Below are positions 1 through 13,813 of a stretch of 64,000 nt of DNA, in pieces. The notes beneath the pieces are model-generated. The model saw nothing but the letters and a program-made list of their open reading frames with translations. It searched no databases and had not been told where the DNA came from. Position numbers and translations under genes: made by a program. Origin of the DNA: Acidovorax sp. A1169 (GTDB lineage: Bacteria; Pseudomonadota; Gammaproteobacteria; Burkholderiales; Burkholderiaceae_C); assembly GCF_030704685.1 (NCBI RefSeq), contig NZ_JAUZDX010000015.1:62001-126000 (forward strand), read 5' to 3'. Each line of letters starts with the position of its first letter. The stretch's first letter is position 1.

Positions 1-674
1 GTGCCATCGGTGCCATGGCGGCGCTGCGCCAGCGCGAGCTGACCGGCGAAGGCTCCGAAGTGCAGGCTGCGCTGTTCGAGAACAACGTCTTTCTGGTGGC
101 GCAGCACATGATGCAGTTCGCCAGCACCGGCAAGGCGGCCAACCCCATGCCCAGCCGCATCTCGGCCTGGGCCATCTACGACGTGTTCACCGTGAAGAAT
201 GGCGAGCAGATCTTCCTGGCCGCCGTGAGCGACAAGCAGTGGGCCATTTTCTGCGAGGCGCTGGGCCTGGCTGACCTGCTGGCCGATCCGCGCCTGAAAA
301 CCAATAACGACCGCGTGCAGGCGCGCGATTGGCTGATGCCCCAGTTGCGCTCGCACCTGTCAGGGCGCAGCGCAGCGGAGCTGGCGGGCATCTTCGAGGC
401 GAACGAACTGCCATTCGCCCCGATCACCAGGCCCGAGGAGCTGTTCGACGACCCGCACCTCAACCAAAGCGGGGGCCTGGCACCCATCCGCCTGAACAAC
501 GGCACCGAATCCAAGGTGCCGCTGCTGCCCCTCACGCTGGGGGGCATGCGCCCCGGCGTGCGCCTGCAGCCGCCGCGCGCGGGTGAGCACACGGCCGCGC
601 TGCTGCAGGAGGTGGGTTACTCGGACGCCGAGGTGGCCGCACTGCGGGCGCAGGGTGCCGTGGCCGGCGGCTGA
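1..674 (+). CDS. CaiB/BaiF family CoA-transferase, C-terminal part (5' end outside window)
   Basis: The reading frame is open from base 3 to the TGA at 672-674 with no stop upstream of the first ATG (15), so the gene starts before the window. The 223 visible residues match the C-terminal half of family III CoA-transferases, which move CoA between an acyl-CoA and a free acid. Recognisable pieces are an AWAIYDVF segment, a GEQIFLAAVSDKQWAIFC strand-helix unit and a late PFAPI-RPEELFDDPHL segment. The catalytic Asp lies in the missing N-terminal half, so activity cannot be judged. The substrate is unknown; many members act on carnitine, formyl, succinyl or mesaconyl CoA esters. It ends 198 bases before the next gene, which has its own ribosome site and a candidate promoter, so the two need not be cotranscribed. 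Confidence 0.9.
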   Translation, partial: AIGAMAALRQRELTGEGSEVQAALFENNVFLVAQHMMQFASTGKAANPMPSRISAWAIYDVFTVKNGEQIFLAAVSDKQWAIFCEALGLADLLADPRLKTNNDRVQARDWLMPQLRSHLSGRSAAELAGIFEANELPFAPITRPEELFDDPHLNQSGGLAPIRLNNGTESKVPLLPLTLGGMRPGVRLQPPRAGEHTAALLQEVGYSDAEVAALRAQGAVAGG

Positions 675-820
675 CTGCAACACCCCCACCTCCAAACCGG
701 CCGGACAACGGCGGGCCAGCATTTCTCCCAGGCAAAACCCCCTCTTCTCTGCACACGGTTGGCGCAGCCCTCCATCCGGCACGATATGGTCATTTCGTGG
801 ATGCAAGAATCTGCGCCGGC

Positions 821-829
821 TGTTATAAC
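821..829 (+). promoter_or_regulatory. Extended -10 promoter element for the SUOX-fold/hybrid kinase operon
   Basis: TGT followed by TATAAC (824-829) fits an extended -10 (TGn-TATAAT), which tolerates a poor -35; I see no good -35 about 17 bases upstream. It lies 43 bases before the ATG at 873, which has a strong GAGGGGG ribosome site. Promoter function is inferred from consensus only. Confidence 0.45.
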
Positions 830-872
830 TCTCACATAGAAACGGCCGCAAAGGCTGGCGAGGGGGAACACC

Positions 873-1403
873 ATGACCGATGCGAAGGGGGCCACTGGCC
901 CGTTGTCACGCTTGGCAGCAGGCGTTCTGGTGGCGGCGTGCACGCTTTTCCATGCCCAGGCGCAGACGCTGGAAAAGCCCGCAGGGCCTGTGGTGCTGAC
1001 CATCCAGGGCAGCGTCAGCAAAGCCAACCACGGTGAGAAGGCGCAGTTCGACATGAAGATGCTCGAAAAGCTGCCCCAGAAGAGCTTCACCACCCAGACC
1101 CCCTGGTACCCCAAACCCGTCACCTTCACCGGGCCGCTGCTGCGCGACGTGCTGGCGGCTGCGGGCGCCAAAGGCAGCAAGATCACGGCGGTGGCGCTCA
1201 ACGACTACAAGACCGAGATCCCGTTCGACGATGCCACGCGCCACGACGTGATCGTGGCCCGGCTCATGAACGACCGCGCCATGCCGATCCGCGAGAAGGG
1301 CCCGCTCTTCATCGTCTTCCCCTTCGATACCAAGGCCGAATTGCGTACCGAGCTGTACTACAACCGTTCTGCCTGGCAGCTCAGCACCCTGCAGATCAAG
1401 TAG
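873..1403 (+). CDS. Exported SUOX/molybdopterin-binding-fold protein lacking the molybdenum-ligand cysteine
   Basis: 176 residues starting with a signal peptide (hydrophobic [18 protein letters not shown], cleavage probably near residue 31). The mature part resembles the oxidoreductase molybdopterin-binding (SUOX/YedY-type) fold: an LTIQGSV strand, a [11 protein letters not shown] segment, a [16 protein letters not shown] helix, a [14 protein letters not shown] segment and a [10 protein letters not shown] strand. True enzymes of this superfamily bind molybdenum through a conserved cysteine. Here the only Cys is in the signal peptide and the mature protein has none, so a Mo-cysteine enzyme is unlikely. 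It starts behind a strong ribosome site and stops 13 bases before the hybrid kinase gene, so cotranscription is likely. I infer a periplasmic ligand-binding or accessory sensor protein for that kinase. The family call is moderate. Confidence 0.75.
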   Translation: MTDAKGATGPLSRLAAGVLVAACTLFHAQAQTLEKPAGPVVLTIQGSVSKANHGEKAQFDMKMLEKLPQKSFTTQTPWYPKPVTFTGPLLRDVLAAAGAKGSKITAVALNDYKTEIPFDDATRHDVIVARLMNDRAMPIREKGPLFIVFPFDTKAELRTELYYNRSAWQLSTLQIK

Positions 1404-1416
1404 CAGTCTGCTGCCC

Positions 1417-4439
<3,023 letters not shown>

Positions 4440-4443
<4 letters not shown>

Positions 4444-5627
4444 GCAATCCCATGGAAACGAGCGGCAAGTGCACGGTGCTGGTGGTGGACGACATGCCCG
4501 ACAACCTGTCGTTGATGAGCGGCCTGCTGCGCCCCGACTACAAGGTCAAGCTGGCCAACAGTGGCGAGCGGGCCCTGCAGATCGTCGCGGGCGACGGCAA
4601 GCCCGATCTGATCCTGCTGGACATCATGATGCCCGAGATGGATGGCTACGAGGTGCTGCGCCGCCTGCAGTTCAACCCCGACACCGAGGACATCCCGGTC
4701 ATCTTCCTTACCGCCATGAGCGCATCGGACGACGAGACAGTCGGCCTGGAGCTTGGTGCGGTGGACTACATCACCAAGCCCATCAACCCGGCGATCACCC
4801 TGGCGCGGGTGCGCAACCACCTGCTGCTCAAGCGCGCCCGCGACCTGCTGGCCCGCCAGAACCAGTACCTGGAGGAAGAAGTGGCCCGGCGCACGCGCGA
4901 AGTGGTGGAGCTGCAGGACGGCACCATCCGCGCCATGGCCTCGCTGGCGGAAACCCGCGACAACGAGACCGGCAACCATATCCGCCGCACCCAGCACTAT
5001 GTGGAAGTGCTGGCGCGCAAGCTGCAGCACCATCCGCGCTTCAGCGAGGAGCTCACCGAGGCGGCCATCGAGATGATCTTCAAGTCGGCGCCGCTGCACG
5101 ACATCGGCAAGGTGGGCATTCCGGACCGCATTCTGCTCAAGCCGGGCAAGCTCACGGCCGAAGAGTTCGAGGTCATGAAGACCCACACCACACTGGGACG
5201 CGACGCCATCGTGGCGGCGGAGCGCGAGGCTTCGCAGACCAACCCCTTCTTTCGCTACGCCAAGGAGATCGCCTACAGCCACCAGGAAAAATGGGACGGC
5301 TCGGGCTACCCCGAGGGCCTGGTGGGCAACACCATCCCGCTGTCGGCGCGGTTGATGGCCGTGGCCGATGTGTACGATGCGCTGATCTCCGAGCGCGTCT
5401 ACAAGGCCGCCTTCCCCCATGAACTGGCGGTGGAGATCATCCGCGACGGCCGGGGCAGCCATTTCGATCCCGACATGGTGGACGCCTTCCTGGTGCTCTC
5501 CGAGGAATTCAGGGGCATTGCCCAGCGATTTGCGGACGAACATGCGCCGACGCCCCAGACGGATCGCATTTCCACAGATCTGCCCGCCGAGCCCATCGAA
5601 CTGACCTCACGAGACGCCAAACCCTGA
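4440..5627 (+). CDS. Response regulator with REC and HD-GYP domains (c-di-GMP phosphodiesterase, RpfG type)
   Basis: 395 residues. N-terminal REC with phosphoacceptor Asp61 ([12 protein letters not shown]) and the conserved ITKPINP lysine loop, a coiled-coil linker (about 125-165), then an HD-GYP domain. The HD pair is at residues 220-221 within [11 protein letters not shown] and the GYP signature is intact ([14 protein letters not shown]), so hydrolysis of cyclic di-GMP to pGpG/GMP is expected. The start codon overlaps the hybrid-kinase stop (ATGA), and a tandem-REC gene follows after 3 bases. The kinase probably phosphorylates this protein and so sets local c-di-GMP. The assignment is strong; the downstream phenotype (motility, biofilm) is not visible from sequence. 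Confidence 0.93.
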
Positions 5628-5630
5628 GAA

Positions 5631-6563
5631 ATGCACCCCTCCAAGACCACCGTGCTGCTGGCCGAAGGCGCCAGCGCCATGCGCCAGGCCCTGGCCAGCC
5701 AGCTGCAGACCTTCGGTTTCGGCCAGGTACTGCAGGCCCGTGATGGCTTGCGCGCCCTGCAGATGCTGCGCGCCGAACCCGTGCATGTGGTGATCTGCGA
5801 CCTGGACATGCAGGGCATGGATGGCCTCAGCGTGTTCGAAGCCATGCGCGCCGACCCCAAGCTGGCGGGCCTGCCCTTCATCCTGATGTCGGGCGGGCTG
5901 GACCGGGATTCGGCCGCCCGGGCCATCCGCCTGGGTATCGGCGACCTGCTGGTCAAGCCCTTCACGGTGCGCCGGCTCATCGAACGCATGCGGCGCGTGC
6001 TGCAGCGCGACGCACAGGCACTGGTCTCCGCGCTGGCCCCAGCGCCACTGGAGCCCGTGCCGGAGCCATCGGCCACCGAACCTGATCGCGCCACCATCCT
6101 GGTGGTGGACGACACGCCCGACAACCTGCAACTGGTGGCTGGCCTGTTCCGCGACCGCTTCAAGGTCAAGATCGCGCACAACGGCGAGAAGGCCCTGGCC
6201 ATCTGCCAGTCCGACGCGCCGCCGGACCTGATATTGCTCGACGTGATGATGCCCGGCATGGACGGCTTCGAGGTGGCGCGCCGCCTGCGCGAGCACCATG
6301 CCTCGGAATGCACCCCCATCATCTTCGTCACCGCGATGACCGACGACGCCTCACGCCACCAGGGCCTGAGCCTGGGCACCATCGACTACGTCTTTAAACC
6401 CATCGAACCCGAGCTGCTGCGCCTGCGGGTCAGCAACCTGATGTACTACGTTGAGCACTGCAAGCAGCTGCAGAAGGATTTTGACCAGATGCATGAGAAC
6501 AGCCGGCTGCGGGCGGAGGTGGAGCGGCTGCGCGCGGAGTTGACAGGCCTGCGGGGCGGGTGA
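5631..6563 (+). CDS. Tandem receiver (REC-REC) protein without output domain
   Basis: 310 residues. REC1 (about 5-125) has Asp57 in CDLDMQGMDG, with Gln where most receivers have Pro, and a conserved LLVKPF lysine. A Pro/Glu-rich linker (about 130-155) leads to REC2 (about 155-275) with Asp204 (LLDVMMPGMDGF), closely resembling the REC of the preceding HD-GYP protein. The C-terminus (about 283-310) is a short Leu/Arg/Glu coiled coil. There is no DNA-binding, GGDEF, EAL or HD domain, so it probably works by phosphate flow or protein contact: a phosphate sink, an adaptor or a partner of the HD-GYP protein. It starts 3 bases after that gene and is surely in the same transcript. Confidence 0.88.
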   Translation: MHPSKTTVLLAEGASAMRQALASQLQTFGFGQVLQARDGLRALQMLRAEPVHVVICDLDMQGMDGLSVFEAMRADPKLAGLPFILMSGGLDRDSAARAIRLGIGDLLVKPFTVRRLIERMRRVLQRDAQALVSALAPAPLEPVPEPSATEPDRATILVVDDTPDNLQLVAGLFRDRFKVKIAHNGEKALAICQSDAPPDLILLDVMMPGMDGFEVARRLREHHASECTPIIFVTAMTDDASRHQGLSLGTIDYVFKPIEPELLRLRVSNLMYYVEHCKQLQKDFDQMHENSRLRAEVERLRAELTGLRGG

Positions 6564-6573
6564 ACGGGCAAGT

Positions 6574-7599
6574 TCAGGAGGGCGTGCGGCACGCCTGGGC
6601 GGTGGGGTTGAGGCCCAGCTTGCGCAGCAGCATCTCATCCGCCCCCACATCCGGGTTGCCCGTCACCAGAAGCTTGTCGCCATAGAAGATCGAATTCGCC
6701 CCCGCCAGGAAGCACAACGCCTGCACCGCCTCGCCCATCTGCTGGCGCCCGGCCGACAGGCGCACGCGCGCCCGTGGCATGGTGATGCGGGCCACGGCGA
6801 TCATGCGCACGAAATCGAGCGGGTCGATGGGTTCGCTGTCGGCCAGCGGCGTACCGGGCACGCGCACCAGGCTGTTGATGGGAACGGATTCGGGGTATGG
6901 CTGCAGATTGGCCAGTTGCGCAATCAACCCGGCGCGGTGCACGGGGGCTTCGCCCATGCCCACGATGCCGCCGCAGCACACGCTGATGCCGGCGCTGCGC
7001 ACGTGCTGCAGGGTGTCGAGCCGGTCCTGGTAGGCGCGCGTGCTCACCACGTCGGTGTAGTACTCGGGCGCGGTGTCGAGGTTGTGGTTGTAGTAGTCCA
7101 GCCCGGCGTCCTTGAGCGCCAGGGCCTGGTGCGATTGCAGCATGCCCAGCGTGGCGCAGGTCTGCAGGCCCAGCCCCTTGACGGCCCCGATCAGCTCGCT
7201 GACTTTTTCGATGTCGCGGTCCTTGGGGGCGCGCCAGGCGGCCCCCATGCAAAAACGGGTGGCGCCCGCGTCCTTGGCGGCCTGGGCGGCGCGCAGCACT
7301 TCGTCCACGGCCATCAGCTTCTCGGCCTTCACTCCCGTGTCGAACTCGGCCGCCTGCGGGCAGTAGCCGCAGTTTTCGGGGCAGCCGCCGGTCTTCACCG
7401 AGAGCAGCGTGGCCAGCTCGATGTCGCCTTGGGGCCAATGCTGGCGGTGCACGGTCTGGGCCTCGAACAGCAGGTCCATCAGTGGCTTGTCGAGCAGCGC
7501 CTGGATGGCCGCGACTGTCCATTCACCACGCACCACCGGTGCGGAGACGGGGCGGTGCAGCTGGATCGGCTGGGGGGTGGAAAGTGCGGGGTTCACCAT
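6574..7599 (-). CDS. bioB: Biotin synthase (radical SAM)
   Basis: 341 residues from the chosen ATG (7597-7599). The frame is open a further 16 codons upstream, but this ATG has an AAAGGA ribosome site at good spacing. The radical-SAM cluster motif [13 protein letters not shown] is intact, followed by family blocks such as [27 protein letters not shown] and [10 protein letters not shown]. BioB inserts sulfur into dethiobiotin, consuming S-adenosylmethionine and its auxiliary 2Fe-2S cluster. It is convergent with the tandem-REC gene (10-base gap) and lies near the propionyl-CoA carboxylase operon, whose PccA subunit needs biotin. No other bio gene is visible here. Confidence 0.97.
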   Translation of the reverse strand: MVNPALSTPQPIQLHRPVSAPVVRGEWTVAAIQALLDKPLMDLLFEAQTVHRQHWPQGDIELATLLSVKTGGCPENCGYCPQAAEFDTGVKAEKLMAVDEVLRAAQAAKDAGATRFCMGAAWRAPKDRDIEKVSELIGAVKGLGLQTCATLGMLQSHQALALKDAGLDYYNHNLDTAPEYYTDVVSTRAYQDRLDTLQHVRSAGISVCCGGIVGMGEAPVHRAGLIAQLANLQPYPESVPINSLVRVPGTPLADSEPIDPLDFVRMIAVARITMPRARVRLSAGRQQMGEAVQALCFLAGANSIFYGDKLLVTGNPDVGADEMLLRKLGLNPTAQACRTPS

Positions 7600-7930
7600 G
7601 GGTTCGGTCCTTTCATCAAGCGCATCAGGTGTCACACAAGGCGCCACCCCTGTACCTGCGGGAGTGAATCCTCATATTGCTATCACCATGATTCTGAAGG
7701 AGGTTTTGGTTCAAATGCACCCTCATGGGTCACAAAAAGTGCCACTGAATTCTCGTGAACAACGTCGCTCATTTGCCCATGCATGAAGAGCGGTGAAGCC
7801 AGCAATTGGCAGATATAGGCCGCATATTGAAAGCACTAGGAAATCCGTTGTCAGAACATGCCGCCTATTTTCAGCTTCGGCATCCAACGCACATGGCAGG
7901 GCACGCCGCGTGCCTCGACGTTAGTGCAAG
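7600..7930. other. 331-base intergenic region between bioB and a membrane-protein gene
   Basis: Noticeably richer in A/T than its surroundings. It should hold the bioB promoter (reading leftward), but I see no convincing -35/-10 pair and no BirA- or BioR-type operator. On the plus strand it contains a perfect AAGGAGG followed by a 23-codon ORF, listed separately. No RNA gene, insertion sequence or repeat is recognisable. Confidence 0.5.
7715..7786 (+). CDS. Candidate 23-codon small ORF with a consensus Shine-Dalgarno
   Basis: ATG at 7715, TGA at 7784-7786; the peptide begins MHPHGSQKVP. A perfect AAGGAGG lies at 7697-7703, 11 bases from the ATG, slightly longer than ideal spacing. An in-frame ATG at 7688 would give 32 codons but would place that purine run inside the ORF. 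No homology is recognised and no promoter is obvious, so this could be chance or debris of a lost gene. Confidence 0.2.
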   Translation: MHPHGSQKVPLNSREQRRSFAHA

Positions 7931-8320
7931 TTAGCGCGCTCCGGGCGCACGTTCGGCCAGCGCCAGCGCGCCCGCACCGGTGGCCAGGCAGAGCAAAGCC
8001 AGCACATCGGCGACGACCACGCGCTGCAGGTGGGCGTTGAACCCGCCGGTGGACCAGGCCAGCCAGAGGAAGGAGACCACGCTGAAGCTCCCCAGGACCA
8101 GCGCCAGCCACTGCAAAGCGGGTTTGAACGCGGCCAGCACGCACACGCCACCCACGATGCCGAACAGCACGGCGCGGTGGCGCATCAGAATCAGGGCGCT
8201 GGGGTCGGAAGGCGCAGCCCCGTAAAGGCGGGCCAGGTGCTCCGGCCCGAGCACGCCCGACACGGGGATCAGATGGATGACGCCCACGGCCAGCAAGGCC
8301 AGGGTAGTGAGGATACGCAT
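7931..8320 (-). CDS. Small integral membrane protein, four predicted TM helices
   Basis: 129 residues from ATG 8318-8320, chosen because GGAG sits 8 bases upstream; the frame is open 16 codons further. Four hydrophobic segments are visible: about 1-22 (ILTTLALLAVGVIHLIPVSG), 42-60, 66-88 and 98-118. No catalytic motif is seen. Similar small proteins are sometimes labelled phosphopantetheine adenylyltransferase in databases, but the nucleotidyltransferase signature is absent. It is the last gene of a leftward series that begins with the methylmalonyl-CoA mutase gene, 94 bases after the preceding ORF, so membership of that operon is uncertain. Function unknown. Confidence 0.75.
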   Translation of the reverse strand: MRILTTLALLAVGVIHLIPVSGVLGPEHLARLYGAAPSDPSALILMRHRAVLFGIVGGVCVLAAFKPALQWLALVLGSFSVVSFLWLAWSTGGFNAHLQRVVVADVLALLCLATGAGALALAERAPGAR

Positions 8321-8414
8321 GGGGCACAACTCCAGGAAGGGACGGAATGTCCCTGTTGTATCGCCCATCGGCTTACGGATCCATGACCCGCCAGGTCATG
8401 GGCGCTGTGCTGCG

Positions 8415-8771
8415 TCAGCGCTTGAGCAGTTTCTCCAGCGCCTGGCGGATGGCGCCCGGCTTGTCCGCCGTGCCCTCGAAGGCAGCGCAGCTCGAGGCGC
8501 GCTCCACTTCAGGGCCGCGTGGGCCCGTCTGCGAGAACAGGCGTTCGCAGTCGCAGCGCAGCCGGGCCAGGGTCTGCCGGGTGCGGCGGTTCTTCACCTC
8601 GGCCACCCAGCAGCTGTCGGCGCAGCCGCAGGAGCGGTATTCCAGGGTTTCGCCAGGGCGCCCCCAATCGAGCGGGTAAGTGCCTGTGCCGCCTGAGGCC
8701 CAGAGGGCAGGGCTGGCCAGCGCGAGCAGCAGCGCTGCTGCACCCCGCGTTCGCACCGTGAAAAAAGCCAT
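8415..8771 (-). CDS. Secreted cysteine-containing hypothetical protein
   Basis: 118 residues with a clear signal peptide (TRGAAALLLALASPALWA, cleavage about residue 26). The mature part has six cysteines, including a CGCADSC cluster and a CDC pair, suggesting disulfides or metal binding after export. I recognise no family. It starts 14 bases after the epimerase-like gene stops and reads the same way, so it is probably cotranscribed with the propionyl-CoA genes. Function unknown. Confidence 0.72.
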   Translation of the reverse strand: MAFFTVRTRGAAALLLALASPALWASGGTGTYPLDWGRPGETLEYRSCGCADSCWVAEVKNRRTRQTLARLRCDCERLFSQTGPRGPEVERASSCAAFEGTADKPGAIRQALEKLLKR

Positions 8772-8785
8772 CGGCTACGGCAGGA

Positions 8786-9259
<474 letters not shown>

Positions 9260-9289
9260 GGCAGATCTTTCAAGAACAATGGAATGGTT

Positions 9290-10117
9290 TCAGACTTCAC
9301 CGAGGATCCAGCTGCTGGCCGTGGCAAAGTATTCGCGCAGCCAGGCGTTGTAGCGCAGGTAGAGCGGCGTGGGGGCCGCTGCCACCACGGATTGCGTGTA
9401 GCCGATCTTGCGGGCGATGCGCTGAGCACGCACGGTGTGGAAGTCGCTGGTGACCACGGCCAAGGGGCTGGTGAGTCCCAGGCCCTTGGCCTGCAGCAGC
9501 GGCAGGCTGTAGCGCAGGTTCAGCTCGGTGCTGGTGCTGCGCTCTTCCTGCAGGATGCGCTCGGTCGCCATGCCCTGGGCGCGCAGGTAGTCGCCCATGA
9601 CCCGGCCCTCGCTCGCCGTCTCGCCGAAGTCCACCCCACCCGAAACCACCACCCAGGCCGCCGGATGGGCCTTTGCCAGCTCGCGCGCCTTGTCGAGGCG
9701 CGCCCGCAAGGCCGGTGAGGGGTGACCATTGGGCGTGCCGCTGCCCAGCACGATGATGGCGCTGAGGGGCACGTCGCCCACTGCAGCGTTGAAAGCCTGC
9801 ACCTGGCCGGCCAGCGCATTCCAGAACAGGCCGACGCTGGCCACCCAGGCCAGGAACAGCAGCCAGCCCGCGCGCCACGCGCGCCGCGTCCACCCTGCCC
9901 GGCCCAATCGGGCCTGCAGCGGGTGCCAGCCCCAGGCGAGCAGGCACAGGGCCAGCCCCAATGCACCAGGCACGGTGACACCCATCGAGAACAAGCCCAT
10001 GGACATCAGCACCAGGCCATCGGCCAGCAACACGGCGCCCGCCAGCAGGCAGGCCAGGCGCAGCAGCGGCCAGCGCCGGCGGGGCCTGCTCGACCACTCA
10101 TCCACCGTCACGAACAC
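9290..10117 (-). CDS. YdcF/ElyC/SanA family (DUF218) membrane-anchored protein
   Basis: 275 residues. Two to three TM helices occupy about residues 18-90, followed by a DUF218 domain (about 95-260): IIVLGSGTPNGHPSP, WVVVSGGVDFGET, the acidic SEGRVMGDYL segment, EERSTSTELNL and VVTSDFHTVRA. Relatives (SanA, ElyC, YdcF) act in the envelope or bind S-adenosylmethionine; the exact reaction is unknown. The start codon is GTG at 10115-10117, 25 bases after the pccA stop, with only a weak ribosome site, so it probably depends on upstream translation. Its place inside a propionyl-CoA operon has no obvious biochemical reason. Confidence 0.85.
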   Translation of the reverse strand: MFVTVDEWSSRPRRRWPLLRLACLLAGAVLLADGLVLMSMGLFSMGVTVPGALGLALCLLAWGWHPLQARLGRAGWTRRAWRAGWLLFLAWVASVGLFWNALAGQVQAFNAAVGDVPLSAIIVLGSGTPNGHPSPALRARLDKARELAKAHPAAWVVVSGGVDFGETASEGRVMGDYLRAQGMATERILQEERSTSTELNLRYSLPLLQAKGLGLTSPLAVVTSDFHTVRAQRIARKIGYTQSVVAAAPTPLYLRYNAWLREYFATASSWILGEV

Positions 10118-10142
10118 GGTTGCGCGCGCCCTGGTTGTCGCT

Positions 10143-12191
10143 TCATTGGAATTCCAGGATCACCTGGTCCACGGCCAGCGATTCGCCCTTGCCGGCGACG
10201 ATCTTGCCCACCACGCCATCCTGCGCGGCAAAGAGTATGTTCTCCATCTTCATGGCCTCGATCACGGCCAGCTTCTCGCCGGCCTGCACCTTCTGGCCGG
10301 GCTGCACGGCCACGTCCACCAGCAGGCCGGGCATGGGCGAGAGCAAAAAGCGGCTCAGGTCCGGCGGGGCCTTGAAGGGCATGAGTTGGTGCAGGCGCGC
10401 GCCCAGTGGCGAGAGCACCAGGGCATCGATCTGCGTGCCGTTGTGCGCAATGCGCAGCGCCAGCGGGTTCTTGCCTGGGCCGCGCTCGACCTGGGCCGTG
10501 AAGCCCAGGCCATTGCACTGGCCCTGCACGCGCACCTGGCCCAGCGTGGCCGAGCTGCTGATCTTGTAGCTCTTGTCTTCCACCATCACCGCGCTGGAGC
10601 CGGACTTGTCCTCGAAGTCCGTCACCGACACGGCGTGGTGGATGTTCTTGCCTTCGGCGCCCAGCGTGACCACCACGAACTGCTCGCCCACCTTGACCTC
10701 GTGGCCCGCCAACTGACCGCTGATGCCCGAGGCGCGCGCGCGGTAGCGCCGGTTCATGTAGGCGGCCAGCGCCACCAGGAACAGCGGGTCTTCGTGCGGC
10801 ACGTCCTCCGCTGCGAAGCCCTGGCTGTAGTTCTCGGCGATGAAGCCGGTGTTGAAATCGCCCGAGACGAACTTCGGGTGGGCCAGCAGCGCCGCCTGGA
10901 AGGGGATGTTGCTGCTGATGCCGCGGATCACGAAGCCGTTGAGCGCGGCGCGCATCTTGTGGATGGCGTCGTCGCGGTCGGTGCCGTGCACGATGAGCTT
11001 GGCGATCATCGAGTCGTAGAACATGGGGATCTCGCCACCCTCGTACACGCCGGTGTCCACGCGCACGCCCAGCTTCTTGCTCGTGTCGGACTGGAACATG
11101 GTTTCCTCCGGCGGCTGAAAGCGCACCAGGCGCCCCGTGCTCGGCAGGAAGTTGCGGAACGGGTCTTCGGCGTTGATGCGGCACTCGATGGCCCAGCCGT
11201 CGCGTTTCACGTCGGCCTGGGTCAGCGGCAACGGCTCGCCAGCGGCCACGCGGATCATCAGCTCGACCAGGTCCAGCCCGGTGATGCACTCCGTCACCGG
11301 GTGCTCCACCTGCAGGCGGGTGTTCATCTCCAAAAAGTAGAAATCCTGGTCCTTGCCGACCACGAACTCCACCGTGCCGGCGCTCTGGTACTTCACGGCC
11401 TTGGCCAGTTGCACCGCCTGCTCGCCCATGGCCTTGCGCGTGGCATCGCTGATGAAGGGCGACGGCGCCTCTTCGATCACCTTCTGGTGGCGGCGCTGGA
11501 TGGAGCATTCGCGCTCGTTCAGATAAATCACGTTGCCCTGGCTGTCGCCCAGCACCTGGATCTCGATGTGGCGCGGCTGCTGCACGAACTTCTCGATGAA
11601 GATGCGGTCGTCGCCAAAGCTGTTGCGCGCCTCGTTCTGGCAACTGGTGAAGCCCTCGAAGGCCTCCTTGTCGTTGAAGGCCACGCGCAAGCCCTTGCCG
11701 CCGCCGCCGGCCGAAGCCTTGATCATGACGGGGTAGCCGATGCCCTTGGCGATCTCCACTGCCTGCTCGGGGCCGCTGATGGCGTCGTTGTAGCCGGGGA
11801 TGGTGTTGACCTTGGCCTCGTTGGCCAGCTTTTTGGAAGCGATCTTGTCGCCCATGGCCGCGATCGAATGCGCCTTGGGGCCGATGAAGGCGATGCCCTC
11901 GTCCTCGCAGCGCTTGGCAAAGGCCTCGTTCTCCGACAGGAAGCCGTAGCCCGGGTGGATGGCCTGGGCGCCGGTTTCCTTGGCCGCAGCAATGATCCTG
12001 TCGGCCAGCAGGTAGCTCTCGCGGCTCGGCGCCGCGCCGATGCGCACGACCTCGTCGGCCAGCTTTACATGGCGGGCCTCCTTGTCGGCGTCGGAGTACA
12101 CAGCCACGGTGGCAATGCCCATTTTCTTCGCGGTAGCGATGACCCGGCACGCGATTTCGCCGCGGTTGGCGATCAGTATTTTGGTGAACAT
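10143..12191 (-). CDS. pccA: Propionyl-CoA carboxylase alpha subunit (biotin carboxylase + biotin carrier)
   Basis: 682 residues. The N-terminal biotin carboxylase domain (about 1-450) shows ILIANRGEIACRVI, the ATP-grasp glycine loop KASAGGGGKGLRVA, and the EMNTRLQVEHPVTE active-site block. A BT-like linking region follows (about 450-600), then a C-terminal biotinyl domain with Lys648 in EAMKMEN. The subunit carboxylates its own biotin with ATP and bicarbonate and passes CO2 to propionyl-CoA on PccB. pccB lies immediately upstream (53-base gap) and meaB/mcm further up, so propionyl-CoA rather than acetyl- or methylcrotonyl-CoA is the likely substrate. Start ATG 12189-12191 has a weak ribosome site. 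Confidence 0.95.
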   Translation of the reverse strand: MFTKILIANRGEIACRVIATAKKMGIATVAVYSDADKEARHVKLADEVVRIGAAPSRESYLLADRIIAAAKETGAQAIHPGYGFLSENEAFAKRCEDEGIAFIGPKAHSIAAMGDKIASKKLANEAKVNTIPGYNDAISGPEQAVEIAKGIGYPVMIKASAGGGGKGLRVAFNDKEAFEGFTSCQNEARNSFGDDRIFIEKFVQQPRHIEIQVLGDSQGNVIYLNERECSIQRRHQKVIEEAPSPFISDATRKAMGEQAVQLAKAVKYQSAGTVEFVVGKDQDFYFLEMNTRLQVEHPVTECITGLDLVELMIRVAAGEPLPLTQADVKRDGWAIECRINAEDPFRNFLPSTGRLVRFQPPEETMFQSDTSKKLGVRVDTGVYEGGEIPMFYDSMIAKLIVHGTDRDDAIHKMRAALNGFVIRGISSNIPFQAALLAHPKFVSGDFNTGFIAENYSQGFAAEDVPHEDPLFLVALAAYMNRRYRARASGISGQLAGHEVKVGEQFVVVTLGAEGKNIHHAVSVTDFEDKSGSSAVMVEDKSYKISSSATLGQVRVQGQCNGLGFTAQVERGPGKNPLALRIAHNGTQIDALVLSPLGARLHQLMPFKAPPDLSRFLLSPMPGLLVDVAVQPGQKVQAGEKLAVIEAMKMENILFAAQDGVVGKIVAGKGESLAVDQVILEFQ

Positions 12192-12244
12192 GGTGAGTTT
12201 TCTTTTCTAGGACTACGACCTGGAACTGTTGGTGGCAGTACCGC

Positions 12245-13777
<1,533 letters not shown>

Positions 13778-13813
13778 GGTCGCTCTTTCGGTGAAATGGC
13801 TGTGGTTGTCTAT

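Noticed and set aside
873-1403. Calling the exported protein a molybdenum sulfite-oxidase-type enzyme
   Set aside because: The mature protein has no cysteine to ligate molybdenum, so only the fold resemblance is kept.
7931-8320. Calling the small membrane protein phosphopantetheine adenylyltransferase
   Set aside because: It is four TM helices with no nucleotidyltransferase motif; the label appears to be a database artefact for similar proteins.
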